Assembly: GCA_038230695.1 (NCBI GenBank)
Contig: JBBRMT010000157.1
Location: forward strand, 1 to 11,311
Direction of reading: 5' to 3'
Source of the DNA: QHBQ01 sp038230695
Lineage (GTDB): Bacteria > Chloroflexota > Chloroflexia > QHBQ01
Length of the DNA: 11,311 nt
The notes under the pieces are model-generated. The model saw only the letters and a program-made list of their open reading frames with translations. It was not told the DNA's origin and made no database searches. Positions 6,159 through 11,311 of this stretch are shown in pieces. The position numbers and the translations under genes were made by a program. Positions within the stretch are counted from its first letter, which is position 1, and each line of letters starts with the position of its first letter.

Positions 6159-7006
6159 ATGCCCATAGCGGCACATTGATCGCGCAACTCACGCGCCGCC
6201 TCACCAGCAGCGGTGGCGTAGTCGGCCAGGCTACCGTCGCGGGCGGCGTAGGTGATGCTGCGCGATGCGCTAATCAGCGCAGGTCCATTGCCATTAGCCG
6301 CCAATGTGTCTGCCAGATCGCCGCCCTGAGCGCCAATGCCAGGGACGAGGATGGGCAGGTGGGGGGCGATTTGACGGATGGCAGCCAGTTCAGCAGGGTA
6401 GGTTGCGCCCACCACCAGGCCGACTATGCCGCGCCCGCCATCCCAATTGCGGGCAAGATGGGCAGTCTTTAGGTACAGCGGAATGCTGTCACCCTCATGC
6501 GCGATGATTAGATTCTGCATATCCGCGCCGCCAGCGTTTGAGGTGCGACATAGGATAAACACGCCACGTCCCTGTTCGCTATATTTCAGGAAAGGGGCAA
6601 CGCTGTCGCCGCCCATATACGGATTAACTGTAACCGCATCGCAGCCCAGCCGCGTAAAAACAGCAGTGGCGTAAGCGGCAGCGGTGGTGCTGATGTCACC
6701 GCGCTTGGCATCGCCGAGTACGAGAGGGCCATTGGGAATGGCGGAGATAAGGGCAATGGTTTGCGCCAGCGCCTGCCAGCCATCCGCGCCCAAAGCCTCA
6801 TAAAAGGCGAAGTTGGGTTTGAAGGCGGCGGCATAGGGCGCGGTCGCAGCGATGATCGCGGCGTTGAATAGCACCACCGCCTCGACGGGCGGCAGGTCGC
6901 GCAACTCAGCGGGGAAACGGGCTGGGTCGGGGTCGAGGCCGACGCAGACGATGCTGCGCTGGCGTTCAATCGCGTTTTGCAAGCGGGCGGCAAAGGTTTC
7001 GTTCAT
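6146..7006 (-). CDS. pyrF: Orotidine 5'-phosphate decarboxylase (PyrF, type 2)
   Basis: The enzyme converts OMP to UMP, the last step of de novo pyrimidine synthesis, in the cytoplasm. I start it at the ATG at 7006-7004 (286 residues), where the family begins (MNETFAARLQ); the upstream ATG would add 12 unrelated residues lying in the promoter. Motifs in order: CVGLDPDP (21-28), AFKPN with Lys63 (61-65), the catalytic DAKRGD with Asp99, Lys101 and Asp104, VNPYMGGDS (127-135), VGATYP (199-204), PGIGAQGGD (222-230) and SASRSI (246-251). The ~285-residue length and NPYMGGDS motif indicate the type 2 subfamily. No other pyr genes are nearby. The gene begins 7 bp after the GT-C-like gene and has no Shine-Dalgarno; a TATAAT just upstream suggests a leaderless transcript. 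Confidence 0.95.
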   Translation of the reverse strand: MNETFAARLQNAIERQRSIVCVGLDPDPARFPAELRDLPPVEAVVLFNAAIIAATAPYAAAFKPNFAFYEALGADGWQALAQTIALISAIPNGPLVLGDAKRGDISTTAAAYATAVFTRLGCDAVTVNPYMGGDSVAPFLKYSEQGRGVFILCRTSNAGGADMQNLIIAHEGDSIPLYLKTAHLARNWDGGRGIVGLVVGATYPAELAAIRQIAPHLPILVPGIGAQGGDLADTLAANGNGPALISASRSITYAARDGSLADYATAAGEAARELRDQCAAMGILDS

Positions 7007-7012
7007 GCTGCT

Positions 7013-7042
7013 ATTATACAACGTTGGTGGGGTTGGCAACAA
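7013..7042 (-). promoter_or_regulatory. pyrF promoter predicted to give a leaderless mRNA
   Basis: A perfect TATAAT (7018-7013, minus strand) ends six bases before the pyrF ATG, so the start at the seventh base falls on the A of the ATG. The -35 is less clear: TTGCCA (7039-7034) at 15 bp or TTGTTG (7042-7037) at 18 bp. The -10 contains the TAA stop codon of the preceding gene. Confidence 0.5.
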
Positions 7043-9593
7043 CTTGTCGGCCTCTTAATTTGCGGGTGAAGGTAATCGTCTTGAAGGCAACCGCCAGGGG
7101 GCGGAGTTGGGTTGCACTGGACGCGGCGAGATAGCTGGCACGGATGGTCATCTTATTGAGGCCAGTTATCCAATGGTCGCGGCTAATGCTTACACTCTGG
7201 GTTTGCCAGCTCGGGCTGCTCATCGTGATGGTGGCGGCGGGGTTGCTCTCGTCGTTGAGGTAGAGGCTAAGGGTCTGACTACCGCCTGATGGGAGCATGG
7301 GGCGCAGGGTGAAGCTAAGCGTGTAATCAGCAGGAGCGCGTACCGGCGTGAGTATCATTGACTGAGTGGCGGTCATCCAGGTGTAGCCCAGCGCATTGCC
7401 CGCCGTATCACGCTCGATGCGGTCGAAGCCCTTCATACGGAACACCGCCGAGGAATCGTCGCCCATCGCCACGCTATCCACTTGCACGGGTGGCAGTTGG
7501 TCGCGCAGCACTCGATAGACAACCGTGCCACCCACCGGCGGGCCGGCAGGGTAGAGTTGCTGCAAAGGCAGAGTGGTATTGATGAATTGCAATGCGCTGG
7601 GCGCAAGGGCAGGGGGATGAACCACCAGATAGCCAATGTTCAGATAGTAAAGTAGCCGCGCCCCCTCCTGACGGTAGAAGTTCATCAACAGGGGATCGGC
7701 GAGCGCGGCTTGCAGGTTCTGCTCCATCGGCTGCAAGGTGGGGGCGATCTGGGTAAGGATGTTGATGTAGCGTTCACGGATAAAGTAGGGCTTGAAGTCG
7801 AGCAGGGGGCGGGAGATACCAGCGAACAGCACCGGCTTGTTGTGCATGGTCTGCTCATACATGGTGTGTTCGTAGCTCATATCGAAGGCCAGGCCGGTAT
7901 ACTCCGGCAGGTTGAGTACAGCATAATCGTTCGGCTCGGCGGCGATAGCGGCATAGGTGGCGCGGGGTTCATCAAGCTGATGGCCGCCATCAGCGAGGAA
8001 GGGCAGCACGAAATGCTCGAACAGAGTGACGAAACTAATCAGGAAGAGCAGGGCGGTGGTGAGCAGGGCGGGGCGCAAATGCGGCCAGCGGCGGGGGATG
8101 AGCGCAAACAGATCGGCCAGCGCATAACCGACCATAATGCCCGCGCCCAGGGTGATCAGCATATCGAAGCGGGCGGGGATACGGGCGTTGTTAAGCACCG
8201 GAATGGCCGCCCATAGCGCGTAAGGTCCAGGCATCTGCGGGTTGCCCGCCCCATCCTGATGAACGAAGGGTAGCGCGTTCCAGAAGCTGGCATCACCTGG
8301 CAAAGTGATGGTATTGCCCGCAAAGTGGGGAGTAGGGCCGAGCGCGAACAGGTAGCAGATGACCACGAATACCACCCAGAAGCGGTACTCCGGCTGCCGC
8401 TTCCACAGCCGCACCGTGCCGATCGCCACCAGGATGAGGGTAAGATAGCCCGCGAACACCCACGACTCGGTGCCGTTGTAGAATGAGGCAATCGCCTGCT
8501 GCACCAGGCCGCTAGCCTGGATGGGATGCGCCGCCCAGTTGCCCATGCTATCCCACCAGTTCACCGCGCCTGGCTGCCAGCCGGAGAGCAGTGGGTTGGC
8601 GGGGACGAAGAAGGCTATTGCGTCAGCAAAGTAGGTATCCTCGCCCGGCCATTTTATATAGTAGCCATTGCGAATGGCAATGTAATCGGCGATAAGCAGC
8701 GGGGAGCCGATAATCACGAACACCACGCCGAGGATGGACATTAGCCAGCCAGTGGATAGCAGCACGCGGCGATCAGCGATGCGCCGTCTACGCCCCTCCC
8801 AGCGGGAGGGGTTGGGGGTGGGTTCTTGGGTACTCTCCTCCCGCTGGGAGGGGTTGGGGGTGGGTGTTCCGTCAGCCGCTGGCTCCCCATCCCCGCCTCC
8901 CCCTTTGGGAGAGAGGTTTATGCCAAGTAGGTAGTAGATGAGATAGCAGAGCGCAAAGAACATCGCGTAGACCGTCTGGTAATAGTCAATCAGGAAGATG
9001 AAGCCGAGACTGAGGCCAGCGAAGGCGGCGTTGCGACGGCGATGGTCAGTCTCGCGCAACATTCGGATGAAGAGCAGCAGGAAGATGGGAAAGAACTGGG
9101 TGCTGATTACGTGTATATGGCCGGTGGTCTGGTAGAACTTGAAGGTGGAGAACGCGAAGACGAGGCCGCCGACAAACGCGGCTCGCCGGTCGCGCACCAG
9201 ACAGGTAACAAGCAGGTACATACTGAATGCGCTGAAGATGTAGGAAGCGAGGATGGCGAGGTTGAAGGCCACCTCCACGCCCCATACATCCTGCACCGGG
9301 ATAGAAAGTGTGGTTACTAGAGGCGACCATGTGTGGAAGGCCAGTTCGGTGCCAAAGGGGTGATATAGCATATCGGTGTGGAACGGCCAGGTGTGCAGTG
9401 TGCCGAGCGCATAGTGCATCCACCAGAAGCCCCACATATACATATATTCGTCTACCCGCCCACGCAGAATGTGGCCGCTCAGGTCGGCGACCAGCGGCCA
9501 GGTCATCACCACCGCGATGATGCTGTAGAGCAACAACACGATTGAGTTTTGAGTGATGAGTTTTGAGTTTTGAGTTCGTAGGGTGTTGGTCAT
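7014..9593 (-). CDS. Large polytopic membrane protein, GT-C-fold glycosyltransferase-like
   Basis: The ORF encodes 859 residues. Residues about 18-560 hold roughly 11-13 transmembrane helices. The first extracellular loop carries the acidic motif GRVDEYMYMWGFWWMHYAL and TDMLYHPFGTELAFHTWSP. Further on are YQTTGHIHVISTQFFPIFLL and, later, LNNARIPARFDMLITLGAGI. These patterns fit GT-C glycosyltransferase-like proteins, which use a lipid-linked sugar at the outer membrane face. I cannot name a substrate. Residues about 560-859 form a soluble extracytoplasmic part ending in a beta-rich domain (LSLYLNDESNPAATITMSS). Two oddities: residues 6-17 are encoded by a heptamer array, so the true start could be the GTG at 9539; and residues about 225-268 are encoded by three palindromic repeats inserted in frame in a loop. 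It ends 7 bp before pyrF. Confidence 0.75.
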   Translation of the reverse strand: MTNTLRTQNSKLITQNSIVLLLYSIIAVVMTWPLVADLSGHILRGRVDEYMYMWGFWWMHYALGTLHTWPFHTDMLYHPFGTELAFHTWSPLVTTLSIPVQDVWGVEVAFNLAILASYIFSAFSMYLLVTCLVRDRRAAFVGGLVFAFSTFKFYQTTGHIHVISTQFFPIFLLLFIRMLRETDHRRRNAAFAGLSLGFIFLIDYYQTVYAMFFALCYLIYYLLGINLSPKGGGGDGEPAADGTPTPNPSQREESTQEPTPNPSRWEGRRRRIADRRVLLSTGWLMSILGVVFVIIGSPLLIADYIAIRNGYYIKWPGEDTYFADAIAFFVPANPLLSGWQPGAVNWWDSMGNWAAHPIQASGLVQQAIASFYNGTESWVFAGYLTLILVAIGTVRLWKRQPEYRFWVVFVVICYLFALGPTPHFAGNTITLPGDASFWNALPFVHQDGAGNPQMPGPYALWAAIPVLNNARIPARFDMLITLGAGIMVGYALADLFALIPRRWPHLRPALLTTALLFLISFVTLFEHFVLPFLADGGHQLDEPRATYAAIAAEPNDYAVLNLPEYTGLAFDMSYEHTMYEQTMHNKPVLFAGISRPLLDFKPYFIRERYINILTQIAPTLQPMEQNLQAALADPLLMNFYRQEGARLLYYLNIGYLVVHPPALAPSALQFINTTLPLQQLYPAGPPVGGTVVYRVLRDQLPPVQVDSVAMGDDSSAVFRMKGFDRIERDTAGNALGYTWMTATQSMILTPVRAPADYTLSFTLRPMLPSGGSQTLSLYLNDESNPAATITMSSPSWQTQSVSISRDHWITGLNKMTIRASYLAASSATQLRPLAVAFKTITFTRKLRGRQVVANPTNVV
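8793..8823 (+). repeat. GC-rich palindromic repeat, copy A (inside the GT-C-like gene)
   Basis: CCCCTCCC (8793-8800) and GGGAGGGG (8804-8811) form an 8-bp perfect stem around AGC, followed by a G-rich tail ending TGGGT. The 20 bases 8804-8823 are identical to 8846-8865 in copy B. Read on the coding strand it gives PTPNPSRWEG-type residues. Confidence 0.8.
8837..8865 (+). repeat. GC-rich palindromic repeat, copy B (inside the GT-C-like gene)
   Basis: CCTCCC (8837-8842) pairs with GGGAGG (8846-8851) around GCT, the reverse complement of the loop in copy A. It has the same G-rich tail as copy A and the same orientation, and translates to PTPNPSQREE on the coding strand. Confidence 0.8.
8884..8916 (-). 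repeat. GC-rich palindromic repeat, copy C, opposite orientation and more divergent
   Basis: CTCCC (8897-8901) pairs with GGGAG (8907-8911), with a C-rich tail (CCCCATCCCCGCC) on the left. This makes it the inverted counterpart of copies A and B. It lies 18 bp from copy B and is also in frame with no stop on the coding strand. Confidence 0.6.
9544..9578 (-). repeat. Five-unit heptanucleotide repeat (GAGTTTT) at the 5' end of the GT-C-like gene
   Basis: Plus-strand units are GAGTTTT, GAGTGAT, GAGTTTT, GAGTTTT and GAGTTCG, a strict 7-bp period. Read in the gene's direction it is AAAACTC-like and encodes RTQNSKLITQNS. The unit differs from the TTCTACA array at 3277-3304, but the size and tandem form are the same. 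Confidence 0.85.
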
Positions 9594-9670
9594 TAGTATA
9601 AGGCTGTAAGATTTATGCTACTCTTGTATGCTATATCCAAAACCAGCTGATATGCTTCAGTTCGCGGCTC

Positions 9671-9679
9671 ATTATAACA
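9671..9679 (-). promoter_or_regulatory. Extended -10 promoter candidate for the GT-C-like gene
   Basis: On the minus strand TGT-TATAAT (9679-9671) is a full extended -10; no good -35 is visible, which extended -10 promoters can tolerate. The predicted start is near 9664, giving a leader of about 70 nt before the ATG at 9593. A TATACT also lies just before that ATG but is too close to serve it. Confidence 0.45.
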
Positions 9680-9861
9680 AAGATTAGGGGTTGAGTGTAG
9701 GTGACGGATCCACATTCAGCTGGGTGATCACTATACACCAAATAGGCAGGCACCATCCTTGCACTCATGGCGTTGCAGCCTGAAGAGCAATCAAGGTGGG
9801 GCCGCGTTCAGCATCGGGAGTTCAGCCGCCAGTGGCTGAGAGGCATAAGTCACAACTCGCC

Positions 9862-9891
9862 TTTACAGCACGAATTAAGGTGTGCTATAAT
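9862..9891 (+). promoter_or_regulatory. Strong promoter for the FxLYD-like membrane protein frame, with an inverted repeat in the spacer
   Basis: TTTACA (9862-9867), an 18-bp spacer and a perfect extended -10 TGC-TATAAT (hexamer 9886-9891). The predicted start is near 9898, about 33 nt before the ATG at 9931. AGCAC (9867-9871) and GTGCT (9882-9886) form a 5-bp inverted repeat between the two promoter boxes, a possible operator. Confidence 0.7.
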
Positions 9892-9930
9892 TCGATGCGG
9901 GACAACGATCTGCAGAATAGGGGCGCATTG

Positions 9931-11311
9931 ATGAGCGAAAACGGGCGACAGAGAGGGCAGGCGGACAACTCCCAGATAGATGGGCTAGGCAGTCTACCGG
10001 ACGATGCGCCGGTGGAGCGGATAATTAGCGATCATGATGCTGCCCGTGAGGTGGCTGCCGACGTTCCTGAAGACGATCCTGAGCTTGAGTATAAGCTGAG
10101 TGTCTACCGCTACGAGGAGCAGGCGGAAGACGCTTTCGCGCCGGTGGACTACAGCCGCAAGGGTGAAACACCTGCCCAAACCAAACGCGGACGCAGCGTG
10201 GGCGATTATCTAACCATCATCCTGCTGGTAGGCATCCCGATTGTGATTGCTGCCCTTCTACTGGCAGTCAACCATAGCAATCAGCAGGCGGCGCAGCAAA
10301 GCGCGGCAGCCTTGCCCACCCCCCGACCCGTCTTCTATGCCGACCAACTGGCGATTGTGGGGCAGAACGTCAATACTCTGGCCGACGGTAGCGTGACGGT
10401 GGACGTAACCCTGGCAAATAAGGGACAGAACAACGTACAAACGGTTAACCTTCTGGTGCGGCTGCTCGATGACAAGGGCAGGCAGGTGGGCAACAGCGGC
10501 ATCATCACCATTCAGGGCATTGCGCCAGGGGCGATTGGCAAGGGGCAGGCCAGTATCAAGCCGCCCGCAACCTTCGCTAAAGCCGACATACTGATCAACA
10601 GCGTGCAAACCGACCATCAACCGACCATCGGCATTGCGCCAACACCAACCGCAGTGGGGCAATTAGCCAAATCACAGCGAATAGGAGTGAACAAGATCGT
10701 GAGTAATCCCCGCCTCAAACTGGAAGACGACCTGGACACCAGTACGCCGCTGATCACCCCCACCGATGCCGAGAGCGCGGCAATGGCTGGTCGCCCTTAC
10801 CCACCGCCGCGCACCAGCGCATGGGTGCTGACGGGGTTGCTGGTCGGCTTCATGCTGGTGGTGTTTGCCTCTGCCACATTCTTCATCTACAACGGTAAGC
10901 AGAATGGCCTTACCGCTGCGTTCGCCGAAGCAAGCCCTACCCCCGCCGCCCCACCAGGCAGTGAACGATTGCAGATAATCAATGTCAGCGCATCGCCAGT
11001 GGTAAGCAGCGAAAACGTAGTTGTGCAAGTGACCGTCACGCCTGCGCCCGGTGTCACGCCCCAGCCAAGCGCCACACCTGTGCCACCGATGAACGTTACT
11101 GTCACCAACTACTATACCGGGGCGAATCTGACATTGACGGTGAAGGACGAACCTAATCGGCTGCCCACTCCCGCGCCTCAAATTGTGGGGCCAGGAACGC
11201 CAGCAGTTCCCGCCGCCGCTATGGCTCCTATCCAGATTGTGACCTTGAAGATCGTATTTTTCAACCATGATGGTAGCGCGGCGGGCAGTTGGGTGGCTAA
11301 CGTAGGGCCAA
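9931..11311 (+). CDS. Open frame with two membrane-anchored FxLYD-like modules (runs off the window)
   Basis: Reading from the ATG at 9931 (AGGGG seven bases upstream) gives 460 codons with no stop to the window end. Module 1: an acidic cytoplasmic part (1-90) ending in a basic patch (RKGETPAQTKRGR), a transmembrane helix (93-113), a Gln/Ala/Pro linker, then an Ig-like FxLYD-type domain (about 135-215: VDVTLANKGQNN, VRLLDDKGRQVG, IAPGAIGKG). Module 2 repeats the plan: an acidic stretch (LKLEDDLDT, about 263-271), a transmembrane helix (297-317), a Thr/Pro-rich linker and a beta-rich domain (LKIVFFNHDGSAAGSW). FxLYD-like domains are extracellular; no function beyond surface exposure can be assigned. 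By the positive-inside rule both helices are N-in, which one chain cannot satisfy without an extra crossing, so this may be two genes joined near 10656-10701. Confidence 0.75.
   Translation, partial: MSENGRQRGQADNSQIDGLGSLPDDAPVERIISDHDAAREVAADVPEDDPELEYKLSVYRYEEQAEDAFAPVDYSRKGETPAQTKRGRSVGDYLTIILLVGIPIVIAALLLAVNHSNQQAAQQSAAALPTPRPVFYADQLAIVGQNVNTLADGSVTVDVTLANKGQNNVQTVNLLVRLLDDKGRQVGNSGIITIQGIAPGAIGKGQASIKPPATFAKADILINSVQTDHQPTIGIAPTPTAVGQLAKSQRIGVNKIVSNPRLKLEDDLDTSTPLITPTDAESAAMAGRPYPPPRTSAWVLTGLLVGFMLVVFASATFFIYNGKQNGLTAAFAEASPTPAAPPGSERLQIINVSASPVVSSENVVVQVTVTPAPGVTPQPSATPVPPMNVTVTNYYTGANLTLTVKDEPNRLPTPAPQIVGPGTPAVPAAAMAPIQIVTLKIVFFNHDGSAAGSWVANVGP
10656..10701 (+). other. Possible gene boundary masked by a one-base indel (G4 run, out-of-frame stop, internal SD and GTG)
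   Basis: The run GGGG at 10656-10659 precedes a TAG at 10664-10666 that is out of frame by one base. Removing one G would give a protein ending TPTAVGN followed by that stop. Seventeen bases later, AGGAG (10683-10687) stands 11 bases before an in-frame GTG (10699-10701), which would start module 2 as (M)SNPRLKLEDD. The pieces are seen in the sequence; the two-gene reading is inference. Confidence 0.5.

Larger units (their letters stand above)
9594..9930. other. Divergent intergenic region
   Basis: This 337-bp stretch separates the minus-strand GT-C-like gene from the plus-strand FxLYD-like frame. It carries a candidate promoter for each (9671-9679 minus, 9862-9891 plus). The middle (about 9690-9855) shows no convincing gene, RNA or repeat. 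Confidence 0.6.

Noticed and set aside
2114..9593. A novel defence or mobile system within the minus-strand block
   Set aside because: Every gene there fits an ordinary household or membrane family, and no nuclease, helicase, toxin pair or recombinase was found.
9767..9931. A 54-codon plus-strand ORF whose TGA overlaps the ATG at 9931
   Set aside because: It has no Shine-Dalgarno, contains the promoter at 9862-9891 within it, and its translation has no protein-like pattern.
10258..11268. Minus-strand frames of 134 and 198 codons near the right end
   Set aside because: They are antisense to the plus-strand frame from 9931, which has a strong promoter, an RBS-like site, transmembrane helices and recognisable FxLYD-like patterns; the minus-strand products look like random translations.

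Overview
The window looks like a piece of a bacterial chromosome from the phylum Chloroflexota. This is an inference from gene content: a DUF951 zinc-ribbon-like protein, a short NfeD with a slipin, a type 2 PyrF, a GT-C-like membrane protein of a kind common in that phylum, and SLH and FxLYD-like surface proteins. Dispersed GC-rich palindromes and heptanucleotide repeats add to the picture. No marker gene fixes the genus.

Layout. Positions 1-80 (minus) hold the first 26 codons of an IS607-family serine transposase with its own promoter; the element continues off the left edge. Next to its end lies a 5'-truncated SLH-domain surface protein (134-1051, plus), followed by an unrecognised secreted protein (1094-1993, plus) and a hairpin terminator (1999-2025). 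This first 2 kb has visibly lower GC and more A/T-ending codons than the rest, and reads as an accessory patch. From 2114 to 9593 everything is on the minus strand, in transcription order: GT-C-like polytopic membrane protein (7014-9593), pyrF (6146-7006), DUF951 (5819-6043), MFS transporter (4201-5826), NfeD (3306-4085) and slipin (2114-3232). A 337-bp divergent intergenic region (9594-9930) then leads to a plus-strand open frame (9931 to the window end and beyond) encoding membrane-anchored FxLYD-like proteins.

How the genes relate. NfeD and slipin are the classic stomatin-operon pair and probably form one membrane complex. DUF951 and the MFS gene overlap by a few bases and are probably translationally coupled. 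PyrF makes UMP; the GT-C-like gene ends 7 bp before it, so the two may be co-transcribed, although pyrF also has a TATAAT exactly placed for a leaderless transcript.

Most unusual points: (i) one continuous frame from 9931 holds two complete type II membrane-protein modules with conflicting topology, and a G4 run, a nearby out-of-frame stop and an internal SD plus GTG suggest two genes joined by a one-base indel; (ii) three copies of a GC-rich palindromic repeat sit in frame inside the GT-C-like gene; (iii) a related palindrome forms the DUF951 ribosome-binding site and would bury it in a 10-bp stem; (iv) two different heptanucleotide arrays, one encoding the N-terminus of the GT-C-like protein; (v) two promoters placed exactly for leaderless mRNAs. 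I saw no CRISPR array, tRNA, rRNA or defence system.
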